Positions 6,641 through 13,574 of a DNA stretch of 18,913 nucleotides are shown piece after piece. Source of the DNA: JBCDBW01 sp039182965 (GTDB lineage: Bacteria; Verrucomicrobiota; Verrucomicrobiia; Verrucomicrobiales; DEV007); assembly GCA_039182965.1 (NCBI GenBank), contig JBCDBW010000089.1, forward strand, positions 1 to 18,913, given 5' to 3'. The stretch's first letter is position 1. Each line of letters starts with the position of its first letter. The translations under genes were made by a program, and so were the position numbers. The notes below the pieces were generated by a model. The model saw nothing but the letters and a program-made list of their open reading frames with translations. It had not been told where the DNA came from and searched no databases.

Positions 6641-7516
6641 ATGTTGAGCATGACAGGGTATGGGCGGGGCGAGGCGATCGCGGGTGACTTGAAGTATACG
6701 GTGGAAGTCTCGTCTTTGAACCGGAAGCAGATTGAGGTGATGGTGAATCTGCCGCGTCGGCTGGTGAATTTGGAGGGGCGGGTGCGGGAAGTCGTGGTCG
6801 GTCGGATTGCGCGGGGGCGAGTGAGTGTGCAGGTGGCGATGGAATCGACGCGGGGGCGGGGTGGGGCGTTGGAAGTGGATGAGGATTTGGCGGTGCAGTA
6901 TCGGGATGCGTTGGTGAAACTGGAGGCGCATTTTGGGGACAAGCTGGAGATGGATGCGGTGGATTTGCTGCGGGCGCCTGGTGTGTTTACGGTTTCGGAG
7001 GAGGAGGCGGAATTGGAAGAGACGTGGCCGTTGCTGGAGGAGGCTTTGGGGAGGGGGCTGGACGAATTGGTAGCGATGGAGGTGCGGGAAGGGCAGCATC
7101 TGAAAGTGGATTTGCAAGAACGAGTGGCAACCATTGCGAGGGAGGTTTCGGCGGTTGAAGCGCGGGCGCCCGGGGTTGTGGCGCATCATCGGGAGTCTTT
7201 GATGAAGCGATTGGAAGAGGCGGGTTTGGAATTGGCGTTGGACGACGAGCGGATTCTGCGAGAGGTGGCGTTGTTTGCGGACCGGTGTGACATCACCGAG
7301 GAGTGCACTCGTTTGGCGAGTCACTTCAAGCAGTTTGGATTGTATTTTGAGAGTGGAGATCCGGTGGGGCGATCGATGGATTTTTTGTGTCAGGAGACGA
7401 ATCGGGAATTGAACACCATAGGGTCGAAGGCGAATGATGCGGAGATTGCGCAGCATGTGGTGAATGCGCGGACGGAATTGGAGAAGATTCGGGAGCAGGT
7501 GCAAAACGTTCAGTAG
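6641..7516 (+). CDS. yicC: YicC/YloC-family endoribonuclease
   Basis: The 291-residue protein belongs to the YicC/YloC family (older domain names YicC_N and DUF1732), members of which have been reported to act as endoribonucleases. The family start MLSMTGYGRG is at residues 1-10. The C-terminal block, with ECTRL, GRSMDFLCQETNRELNTIGS and the ending EKIREQVQNVQ, is the conserved family signature and is intact. I chose the ATG at 6641 because it gives the family N-terminus and has GGAGGGGGG about 10 bases upstream; the frame is open 43 codons further up, but with unrelated sequence. gmk follows, the usual yicC-gmk neighbour pair. The stop codon TAG (7514-7516) lies inside a 13-bp hairpin. Confidence 0.95.
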   Translation: MLSMTGYGRGEAIAGDLKYTVEVSSLNRKQIEVMVNLPRRLVNLEGRVREVVVGRIARGRVSVQVAMESTRGRGGALEVDEDLAVQYRDALVKLEAHFGDKLEMDAVDLLRAPGVFTVSEEEAELEETWPLLEEALGRGLDELVAMEVREGQHLKVDLQERVATIAREVSAVEARAPGVVAHHRESLMKRLEEAGLELALDDERILREVALFADRCDITEECTRLASHFKQFGLYFESGDPVGRSMDFLCQETNRELNTIGSKANDAEIAQHVVNARTELEKIREQVQNVQ

Positions 7517-7533
7517 CGGAGCTACTGAACGTT
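7505..7533 (+). terminator. Strong 13-bp hairpin spanning the yicC stop codon
   Basis: AACGTTCAGTAGC (7505-7517) pairs perfectly with GCTACTGAACGTT (7521-7533) around the 3-base loop GGA. It includes the last codons and the TAG stop of yicC. The DNA after it is T-rich but broken (GTTATTGGTTATTT), so it is a weak intrinsic terminator at best. It may instead be an mRNA-stabilising or processing element between yicC and gmk, or a repeat-family hairpin. Confidence 0.5.
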
Positions 7534-7568
7534 GTTATTGGTTATTTGTTAATAGTTGTTAGTTGGGA
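7534..7568. repeat. Degenerate 7-bp repeat array
   Basis: Five consecutive heptads, each beginning with GTT, run directly from the end of the 13-bp hairpin: GTTATTG, GTTATTT, GTTAATA and two more ending in GTTGGGA. The period of exactly 7 bp matches the arrays at 1-105 and 13374-13408. It lies in the yicC-gmk spacer. Confidence 0.65.
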
Positions 7569-7571
7569 ATG

Positions 7572-7589
7572 GGACGGCGGGAGCCGTCC
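7572..7589. repeat. 7-bp stem hairpin upstream of gmk
   Basis: GGACGGC (7572-7578) pairs perfectly with GCCGTCC (7583-7589) around the loop GGGA, followed by GCTATTTTTTG. With that T-run it could act as an intrinsic terminator or attenuator 20 bp before the gmk start. Alternatively it is another member of a hairpin repeat family. Confidence 0.5.
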
Positions 7590-7609
7590 GCTATTTTTTG
7601 AAGAAAAGA

Positions 7610-8203
7610 ATGAGCGGGAGACTTGGGGTGTTGTTGTTGGTATCGGGACCTTCGGGTTCCGGGAAGACTTCTTTGTGTCAGGCGTTGCGGGATGCTGGGG
7701 AAGTGGTGTATTCGATTTCGTGTACCACGCGACGGATACGAGATGGGGAAGTGGACGGGGAGCACTATCATTTTTTGAGTGTTGAGGAGTTTGAGCGGCG
7801 GGTGGCGGCGGGGGATTTTTTGGAGCATGCGTTGGTGCATGGGAATCGGTATGGGACATTGAAGGCTTCTGTGTTGCAGCGGTTGGAAGCGGGGACGGAT
7901 GTGGCGATGGATATTGATGTGCAGGGTGCGGTGCAGGTGCGTGGTTGTGAGGACGAGTTCATCCGGAAGGCATTGGTGGATGTGTTTGTGATGCCACCGA
8001 CGATGGAGGAATTGGAGGAGCGCCTGTCGGGGCGGGGGACGGAAAGCGCAGGCGAGATGGAAGTGCGACTGGCGAATGCAGCGGCGGAGATGGAACATGC
8101 GGAGGCGTATGGGCACGTGATTGAAAGTGGGACACGGAAAGAGGATTATGAGTGCTTGTTGGGATTATTGGTAGGGGCGCGCGGGAAGAGGATTGGCAAA
8201 TAG
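7610..8203 (+). CDS. gmk: Guanylate kinase
   Basis: Gmk phosphorylates GMP to GDP with ATP in the cytoplasm, an essential step of nucleotide supply. The 197-residue length is normal for the family. The P-loop GPSGSGKT is at 13-20. The GMP-binding segment SCTTRRIRDGEVDGEHYHF (37-55) is intact, and the motif DIDVQGA (101-107) follows. The frame is open upstream through a TTG at 7556, but that stretch encodes the hairpin and repeat DNA; the ATG at 7610, with GAAGAAAAG just before it, gives the usual N-terminus. In many bacteria gmk is followed by rpoZ and then coaBC; here only 167 bp separate gmk from coaC, with no rpoZ in it. Confidence 0.96.
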   Translation: MSGRLGVLLLVSGPSGSGKTSLCQALRDAGEVVYSISCTTRRIRDGEVDGEHYHFLSVEEFERRVAAGDFLEHALVHGNRYGTLKASVLQRLEAGTDVAMDIDVQGAVQVRGCEDEFIRKALVDVFVMPPTMEELEERLSGRGTESAGEMEVRLANAAAEMEHAEAYGHVIESGTRKEDYECLLGLLVGARGKRIGK

Positions 8204-8370
8204 ACAAGAGGTCAGGTGGGTGCAGCTTCGTGCGGGGTTCCGGGGATGCTTGCTGGCATGCGCTTTCACGGACCGTCGCTTTGATGGGGAGAGGTGCGAA
8301 AGGAGAACTGAGGTTGGGAGATTGATTTGTTGCGTTTTTCTGATTGGGTGAGGGGCGAAAGAGTTGATTC

Positions 8371-8916
8371 ATGGGAGCAAAAAAAAGCGTGATACTGGGG
8401 GTGAGCGGCTCGATTGCGGCGTATAGAGCGGCGGATTTGGCGAGTCAATTGGTGAAGTTGGGGCATGAAGTCACGGTAGTGATGACCCAGGATGCCATGG
8501 AGTTTATCCAACCGTTGACGTTGCAGGTGTTATCTAAGAATCCGGTGGTAACCGACTTGTATGATGAGAAGGAGAGTTGGCGTCCGGGGCATATTGAACT
8601 TGCGGACCGTGCGGACATGGTTTTACTGGCACCCGCCACGGCCAATTTGATTAATGGATTGGCGCATGGATTGGCGGGTGATGTGTTGGGGGCAATTTGT
8701 TTGGCGACGCGGGCGAAGTTTTTGGTAGCGCCGGCGATGAACGGGAAAATGTGGCTCCACCCGGCGACGCAGGAGAGTGTGGGGAAGTTGCGGAGTTGGG
8801 GGCATGAGTTTATTGGGCCGGACGAAGGGATGTTATCGTGTGGTTATGAGGGGGTGGGGAGATTGTGGCCGGTGGAGGGCATCGTGGAGCGGGCAGGGGA
8901 GATGCTTTCCGAATAG
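8371..8916 (+). CDS. coaC: Phosphopantothenoylcysteine decarboxylase (stand-alone CoaC)
   Basis: This FMN-dependent flavoprotein decarboxylates 4'-phosphopantothenoylcysteine to 4'-phosphopantetheine in CoA synthesis. The 181 residues correspond to the N-terminal half of the common CoaBC (Dfp) fusion. Visible are GVSGSIAAYR (10-19), the catalytic His in HIEL (H74), the flavin-site segment APATANLINGLAHG (87-100), the substrate motif PAMNGKMW (121-128), and the catalytic lid Cys in MLSCGYEGVGR (C157). All match the positions of the E. coli residues H75 and C158. The protein stops with MLSE, and the ligase is encoded separately 31 bp downstream. The ATG at 8371 has a purine-rich AAAGAG about 7 bases upstream. 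Confidence 0.95.
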   Translation: MGAKKSVILGVSGSIAAYRAADLASQLVKLGHEVTVVMTQDAMEFIQPLTLQVLSKNPVVTDLYDEKESWRPGHIELADRADMVLLAPATANLINGLAHGLAGDVLGAICLATRAKFLVAPAMNGKMWLHPATQESVGKLRSWGHEFIGPDEGMLSCGYEGVGRLWPVEGIVERAGEMLSE

Positions 8917-8947
8917 AGAGGGATCGAGGGAGAAGGCAAAAGAGGGG

Positions 8948-9586
8948 ATGAAAATTCTGGTGACAGCTGGGCCGACGCGGGAAGCGATTGATCCGGTGCG
9001 TTATATCAGCAATCGATCGAGTGGCAAAATGGGTTTTGCTTTGGCGGGGGCGGCGTCGGCGATGGGGCATGAAGTGATCTTGGTGGCGGGTCCATGTGAA
9101 TTGAGGACTCCGGAGGGAGTGCGACGGCTTGATGTGGTGACGGCGGGAGCGATGTATGAGGCTGTGTTGGGGGAAATTGGCGAGGTGGATGCTGCGATTT
9201 TTTCCGCGGCGGTGGCGGATTACCGACCGGTTGCAATTTCGGAGGAAAAGATCAAGAAGGCAGGAGAGCGGATGATTTTGGAGATGGAGCGCACGCGGGA
9301 CATTCTAGGAAGTGCGCGAGGAGAGATGGGCTTTGAGGGAGTATTGGTGGGCTTTGCGGCGGAGACGGAGGATATGGAGGCAAACGCGAGGAGGAAGATG
9401 GAACAGAAGGGATGTGATTTTCTGGTGGCGAACGATGTGAGTCGTGAGGATATCGGATTTGATGTCGAGGAGAACGAGGTGACGGTGTATTTTGTGGATG
9501 GGCGCGAGGAGCGGCCGGGAAAAATGGGGAAAGCGGGGCTGGCGAGAATATTGATTGGGTATGTGGAGAAAGCGGTGAGTGAATAG
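8948..9586 (+). CDS. coaB: Phosphopantothenate-cysteine ligase (stand-alone CoaB)
   Basis: CoaB joins cysteine to 4'-phosphopantothenate using a nucleotide triphosphate, just before the CoaC step. The 212-residue product equals the C-terminal half of a CoaBC fusion. Motifs seen are TAGPTREAIDPVRYISNRSSG (about 6-26), SAAVADYRP (86-94), the lysine motif KIKK (101-104), VGFAAET (134-140) and ANDV (161-164) followed by FDVEENEVTV. The frame is open upstream into coaC (a possible start at 8777), but the ATG at 8948 gives the standard MKILVTAGPT start. coaC ends at 8916, so the two genes are co-transcribed without overlap. No frameshift joins them: coaC has its own stop and conserved ending, so this is a genuine split. 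Confidence 0.95.
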   Translation: MKILVTAGPTREAIDPVRYISNRSSGKMGFALAGAASAMGHEVILVAGPCELRTPEGVRRLDVVTAGAMYEAVLGEIGEVDAAIFSAAVADYRPVAISEEKIKKAGERMILEMERTRDILGSARGEMGFEGVLVGFAAETEDMEANARRKMEQKGCDFLVANDVSREDIGFDVEENEVTVYFVDGREERPGKMGKAGLARILIGYVEKAVSE

Positions 9587-9666
9587 TTTTCAGCCTTGGG
9601 CGAATGTTTGATAGAAAGGGAAATAGGTTGTTGGAGCTATCGAGTTTCCTCACCTTGACCCTTTTT

Positions 9667-9681
9667 CCCGCCTTCGGCGGG
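9667..9681. repeat. Small GC hairpin in the coaB-suhB spacer
   Basis: CCCGCC (9667-9672) pairs with GGCGGG (9676-9681) around the loop TTC, with CTTTTT on its left side. In neither direction does a T-run follow the stem, so it is not a typical intrinsic terminator. The remainder of this 245-bp spacer (9587-9831) is purine-rich with nothing else I can name. Confidence 0.4.
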
Positions 9682-9831
9682 CCGACCTAAACTGATGATG
9701 TTGGAAAATAGAGAGGCGAACAATTGCGGGTGCTTTAGCTTTATTTTGGGGAGGAGGAAAAATAGAAGGAGAGTAGGCATCACGAGTGGAATGAGGGCGA
9801 CTTGGAAAAATTGGAAAGGGACAGCGAATAG

Positions 9832-10575
9832 ATGAGTGAGTATTTAGAGACGGCGAAGGAGGCGGCCCGGGCAGCGGGGGCGATGCAGCGGGAGAACTTT
9901 GAGGCGGATTTAGACGTGAATGAGTTTACGCGGCATGACATCAAGCTGGAGTTGGACGTGCGGTGTCAGGAGCTGATTACGGATAAGATTTTGGCGGCGT
10001 TTCCGGATCATGCGATATACGGGGAAGAGGGTATGGCTGGGAATCAGGAGTCTGAGTTTCAATGGATTGTGGACCCGATCGATGGGACGGTGAATTTCTT
10101 TTATGGGATTCCGCATTTTTGCGTGTCGATTGCGATGCGTCGGGGTGATGAGCTTCGAGTGGGGGTCATTTACGATCCGATGATGGATGAGCTGTATGAA
10201 GTGGAGAGAGGTGGGCGACCGATGCGCAATGGGAAGGAGATAGGGGTGAGTAAGCGGGGGAAGATGGGAGATGCAGTGGTGACGGTTGGATTTTCGAAAA
10301 CGGAGGAGGGTATGAAGCGAGGGATGGCCAAGTTTGAGCGGTATGCGACGAGGGTTAGGAAGACGCGGATGATGGGGAGCGCGGCGTTGGGGATGGCGTA
10401 TGTGGCATGTGGGCGGCTAGATGGCTATGTTGAGGAGCAAATCAGCTTGTGGGATATTGCAGCCGGACAATTGTTGGTGGAAGCGGCGGGAGGCAAGGTG
10501 GCAAGGAGCCCTGGCGCTGAGAAATCGGATACGTGGAGTATTGTTGTCACCAACGGAAAAATATCGTTTGATTAG
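9832..10575 (+). CDS. suhB: Inositol-1-monophosphatase family protein (SuhB-like)
   Basis: The 247-residue protein is a Mg-dependent, lithium-sensitive-type phosphatase of the IMPase/SuhB superfamily, acting on inositol monophosphate or related sugar phosphates. The metal-binding set is complete: GEEG (64-67), DPIDGTVNF (81-89) and WDIAAG (207-212, with D208). Between them, VGVIYDPMMDELY (110-122) matches the family core. Close relatives include bacterial SuhB, which also has an rRNA-processing and antitermination role in E. coli, and nucleotidases such as CysQ; substrate cannot be set from sequence. The ATG at 9832 has GGAAAGGGA about 10 bases upstream. ispF begins 20 bp after the stop, so the two are probably one transcript. 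Confidence 0.88.
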   Translation: MSEYLETAKEAARAAGAMQRENFEADLDVNEFTRHDIKLELDVRCQELITDKILAAFPDHAIYGEEGMAGNQESEFQWIVDPIDGTVNFFYGIPHFCVSIAMRRGDELRVGVIYDPMMDELYEVERGGRPMRNGKEIGVSKRGKMGDAVVTVGFSKTEEGMKRGMAKFERYATRVRKTRMMGSAALGMAYVACGRLDGYVEEQISLWDIAAGQLLVEAAGGKVARSPGAEKSDTWSIVVTNGKISFD

Positions 10576-10595
10576 GGTCAAAGGACTTTTGGGTT

Positions 10596-11087
10596 ATGAA
10601 TCGTGTTGGGATTGGGTATGACGTACATCGGTTTGCTGAGGGCAGATTGTTAGTGTTGGGTGGAGTGGAAATTGAGCACGAAAAGGGATTGCTTGGTCAT
10701 TCGGATGCAGATGTCTTGTGTCATGCGATCGCGGATGCGGTTCTCGGGGCGATTGGGGCGCCAGATATCGGGCATTATTTTCCACCCGAAGATGATCGTA
10801 TCGAAGGGATCAGCAGTTTGGATATCTTGCGGAAAGTTGCGACACTTGTTGAGGGCAAGCGGGGATGGATCACGAACGTGGATGCAACGGTGGTTGCTGA
10901 GGTGCCCAAGATCTTGCCTTATGCGGAGCAGATGAAACTGCGAATAGGGGAGGCATTGGGGATTGATGCGGCGCGGGTGGGGATTAAGGCAACGACGAAT
11001 GAGAAGATGGGTTTTATTGGGCGGAGCGAGGGGATTGCCGCGATGGCGGTGGCGGGGGTAGAAGTTTCCCCGGACCGGGCCGTTTGA
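10596..11087 (+). CDS. ispF: 2-C-methyl-D-erythritol 2,4-cyclodiphosphate synthase
   Basis: IspF cyclises CDP-methylerythritol 2-phosphate, releasing CMP, in the non-mevalonate isoprenoid pathway; it is a trimeric zinc enzyme. The 163-residue length is normal. Zinc ligands D9 and H11 (GYDVHRF) and H43 (GHSDADVLCHAI, 34-45) are present, and the signature KATTNEKMGFIGRSEGIAA (131-149) is intact. It is not fused to IspD, as it is in some proteobacteria. AAAGGA ends 10 bases before the ATG. The gene ends the plus-strand run and is followed by a strong terminator facing the convergent gltA. Confidence 0.97.
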   Translation: MNRVGIGYDVHRFAEGRLLVLGGVEIEHEKGLLGHSDADVLCHAIADAVLGAIGAPDIGHYFPPEDDRIEGISSLDILRKVATLVEGKRGWITNVDATVVAEVPKILPYAEQMKLRIGEALGIDAARVGIKATTNEKMGFIGRSEGIAAMAVAGVEVSPDRAV

Positions 11088-11223
11088 GCGGGGATTTGGT
11101 GTCCGGGCACGATTGTGTGCGTTTGTGTTCTGACGGGGAGGATCCGAGCCACTCCGTTATCATGGGTGGGCGGGCGATGATGGAGGAGCGGTGAGGGGGT
11201 AGGTGACTTCTGTTGGGGCGGAG

Positions 11224-11253
11224 AAAAGGGCTTCCGGTGAGGGAAGCCCTTTT
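11224..11253. terminator. Bidirectional intrinsic terminator between ispF and gltA
   Basis: AAAAGGGCTTCC (11224-11235) pairs with GGAAGCCCTTTT (11242-11253) around a 6-base loop, and the plus strand continues with TTTTT. The A-run on the left gives a U-tract for transcription from the opposite side. It sits between the convergent ends of ispF (11087) and gltA (11295), as a shared terminator should. Confidence 0.92.
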
Positions 11254-11294
11254 TGTTGTGGTTTCTGGGGAAGTGGGAGGAATCCTTCTGGCAT

Positions 11295-12425
11295 CTAGCT
11301 GCGCTCGGTGATGGGCAGGAGTTCGCGGGGGGGTTCGGGTCCGATGTAATTGGTGAGTGGTCGGTAGAGGCGATTATCTTCGAGTTGTTCGAGAACTTGG
11401 GCGGTCCATCCGGCGGCCCGGGAGATGGCGAAGATGGGGGTAAAGAGGTCGGTCGGGATTCCGAGGCTGTAGTAGACAGTGGCGGAATAGAAATCGACGT
11501 TGGCTTCGAGGCCTTTTTGCTCGCGCATGATTTCCGCGATGCGCTCGGACATTTTAATCCACTTTGGTTCGCCGAGTTCGTCGGTGAGTTTGATAGCCAT
11601 GCGGCGGAGGTGTGGGGCGCGGGGGTCGAGGACCTTGTAGATCCGGTGTCCGATACCCATGATCTTTTCTTTGCGCTCGAGTTTACCGGCGACGTAATCG
11701 TCGACTTTGTCTTCTTCGCCGATTTCGTGGAGCATATCGATGACACCTTCATTGGCGCCTCCGTGGAGGGGGCCTTTGAGGGTGCCGATGGCGGAGGTGA
11801 TGGACGAATAGAGATCGGAGAGCGTGGCGATGGTGACGCGGGCGGAGAAGGTGGAAGCGTTCATGCCGTGATCGGCGTGGATGACGTATGCGACATCGAG
11901 TGTTTTGGTGGCGTCGGGGCCGGGTTCTTCGCCTGTGGTGAGCCAGAGGAAGTGACCTGCTTCGGAGAGGTCTTTTCGAATGGGGGGAAGGTCTTTGCCT
12001 TGGCGGGCCCGGTGGTAGTAGGCGATGATGAGGGGAATTTTCGCGCAGATGGACATCGCGCGTTCTTGGTTGAGTGCCGGATTCTGGTCTTCGCCGCGCT
12101 GGTCGTATGTGCCGAGCATGGAAACGGCGGTGCGGAGGACGTTCATTGGGGCGGCGTCCTTGGGCGCAATGCCGGTGAGGTATTTGATGACGCCTTCGGG
12201 AAGGTCGCGCTGTTCGCGAAGGACTTTGGTGAACTCGTCCAGTTGGGATTGGGTGGGTAGCTCGCGTCTATGGAGGAGATACATCGTTTCCTCGAAGGAG
12301 CAATTTTCGACGAGTTGATCGATGGAGTATCCGAGGTAGAAGAGTTTACCTTCCGCGCCGCGAACGTCTGAGAGAGTTGACTCGTTGGCGACGACGCCTT
12401 CGAGGCCTTTGGTGGCTAGTGTCAT
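11295..12425 (-). CDS. gltA: Citrate synthase
   Basis: The enzyme condenses acetyl-CoA and oxaloacetate to citrate, opening the TCA cycle. The 376-residue form is the shorter kind typical of Gram-positive bacteria and archaea, lacking the N-terminal extension of the proteobacterial hexameric enzyme. Motifs: HADHGMNASTFSARV (183-197), GPLHGGANEGV (218-228, H221), GIGHRIYK (257-264, H260), DPRAPHLR (267-274) and the catalytic Asp in VDFYSATVYYSLGIP (D311). A 2-methylcitrate synthase of the same fold cannot be fully excluded, but the adjoining sucCD and the absence of prp genes favour citrate synthase. The gene follows sucD by 45 bp on the minus strand. Only a weak AAAGAA precedes the ATG. It ends at the shared terminator. 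Confidence 0.95.
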   Translation of the reverse strand: MTLATKGLEGVVANESTLSDVRGAEGKLFYLGYSIDQLVENCSFEETMYLLHRRELPTQSQLDEFTKVLREQRDLPEGVIKYLTGIAPKDAAPMNVLRTAVSMLGTYDQRGEDQNPALNQERAMSICAKIPLIIAYYHRARQGKDLPPIRKDLSEAGHFLWLTTGEEPGPDATKTLDVAYVIHADHGMNASTFSARVTIATLSDLYSSITSAIGTLKGPLHGGANEGVIDMLHEIGEEDKVDDYVAGKLERKEKIMGIGHRIYKVLDPRAPHLRRMAIKLTDELGEPKWIKMSERIAEIMREQKGLEANVDFYSATVYYSLGIPTDLFTPIFAISRAAGWTAQVLEQLEDNRLYRPLTNYIGPEPPRELLPITERS

Positions 12426-12470
12426 TTCTTTGGGTAGCGATGGAGTGGACTCTGAGACAGGTCGCAGAGT

Positions 12471-13367
12471 TTACGCGGATTTCAATGCATTGATCAAGGC
12501 TTGGCCCATTTCGGCGGGAGTTTCGGCGACTTCGATACCGGCCTCACGGAGGGCTTGTTTTTTGGCGGCGGCGGTGCCTTTTCCGCCGGAGATGATGGCT
12601 CCGGCGTGGCCCATGCGTCGCCCTGGTGGAGCTGTAGCGCCGGCGATGAAGGCGGCGACGGGTTTGTGGCAGTGATTTTTGATCCACTCGGCGGCTTCTT
12701 CTTCTTCGGTGCCGCCGATTTCGCCGATCAGGATAAAGGCTTCGGTATCGGGGTCGTTGGCGAAGAGTTCGGCCGCTTGTTGGTGGGTAAGGCCATGGAT
12801 GGGGTCTCCTCCGATTCCGATACAAGTGGATTGGCCGTATCCGGCTTCGGAGAGTTGCCAGACGGCTTCGTATGTGAGGGTACCTGAGCGAGAGATCACG
12901 CCGATGGTGCCGGGTTTGTGAATGTAGCCGGGCATGATCCCGATTTTACAGCCTTTTCCTTCGGCGCCGGGGGTGATGATACCGGGGCAATTAGGTCCAA
13001 TGAGCGTGGAGCCGGGATGGGCAGCCATGAATGCTTTGACTCGCATCATATCGGTGACGGGGATGCCCTCGGTAATAGCGACGACGACTTCGATGCCTGC
13101 GTCGACGGCCTCGCAAATGGAATCGGCGGCGAAGGGAGGCGGGACAAAGATCATGGTGGCGTTGCAGCCGGTTTCTTTCCGAGCTTCCGAAACGGTATCG
13201 AAGATGGGAATGCCTGTATCTTCGAAGGTTTGTCCTCCTTTTTTCGGGACGACTCCTGAGACGATATGGGTGCCGTATTCGAGGCACTGGCGGGAGTGGA
13301 AGGCGCCGGAGGCGCCGGTGATGCCTTGAACGAGGAGGCGTGTGGAAGTTCCGACTAGGACGGACAT
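12471..13367 (-). CDS. sucD: Succinyl-CoA ligase (ADP/GDP-forming) alpha subunit
   Basis: SucD forms the CoA-binding and phosphohistidine subunit of succinyl-CoA synthetase, which makes ATP or GTP from succinyl-CoA. The 298-residue length is normal. It has the CoA-binding Rossmann start QGITGASGAFHS (14-25), IGPNCPGIITPG (123-134), SRSGTLTYEAVW (159-170) and the phosphorylated His in RRMGHAGAIISGG (H254). The sequence before the ATG at 13367 is pyrimidine-rich on the coding strand, with no Shine-Dalgarno. It is separated from sucC by 207 bp containing a heptad array and a hairpin, an unusually wide gap for this gene pair. Confidence 0.97.
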   Translation of the reverse strand: MSVLVGTSTRLLVQGITGASGAFHSRQCLEYGTHIVSGVVPKKGGQTFEDTGIPIFDTVSEARKETGCNATMIFVPPPFAADSICEAVDAGIEVVVAITEGIPVTDMMRVKAFMAAHPGSTLIGPNCPGIITPGAEGKGCKIGIMPGYIHKPGTIGVISRSGTLTYEAVWQLSEAGYGQSTCIGIGGDPIHGLTHQQAAELFANDPDTEAFILIGEIGGTEEEEAAEWIKNHCHKPVAAFIAGATAPPGRRMGHAGAIISGGKGTAAAKKQALREAGIEVAETPAEMGQALINALKSA

Positions 13368-13373
13368 AGGAAA

Positions 13374-13408
13374 GTTAGGAGTTGTGAGTTATCAATTATC
13401 ACTTTGGG
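13374..13408. repeat. Degenerate 7-bp repeat array before sucD
   Basis: Five consecutive heptads: GTTAGGA, GTTGTGA, GTTATCA, then ATTATCA and CTTTGGG. It has the same 7-bp period and a GTTA-like core as 7534-7568, and likewise ends in a GGG-bearing heptad. It lies 7 bp upstream of the sucD start codon, taking the place where a ribosome-binding site would be expected. Confidence 0.6.
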
Positions 13409-13469
13409 AGAGGAAACGGCTATGGATTGAGACTGGATTGGGAGCTGAGCGGGATTCGTCGATGAAGGT

Positions 13470-13491
13470 CCAAGCCGGTAGAGTGGCTTGG
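13470..13491. repeat. Hairpin in the sucC-sucD spacer
   Basis: CCAAGCC (13470-13476) pairs with GGCTTGG (13485-13491) around an 8-base loop. It lies mid-spacer without a T-run on either strand, so it is more likely an RNA-processing or stabilising element than a terminator. The rest of the 207-bp spacer shows nothing I can name apart from the heptad array. Confidence 0.45.
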
Positions 13492-13574
13492 GGACGTTGG
13501 TCTGCTAGTAAGCAGGAATCCTTCCAAACCATTGGTTCCTGGAATGATAGCGAATAGCACACGGGGATTGCGGG

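Noticed and set aside
7556..7609. Upstream TTG start for gmk
   Set aside because: It would translate the heptad tail and the 7-bp hairpin into an N-terminal extension foreign to the family; the ATG at 7610 gives the normal start.
8204..8370. rpoZ expected between gmk and coaC
   Set aside because: Only 167 bp are available, and no frame shows RpoZ-like sequence.
11253..12260. 335-residue plus-strand open frame opposite gltA
   Set aside because: It is antisense to citrate synthase, which has every catalytic motif. The translation is Gly/Asp/Val-rich and starts in the terminator region.
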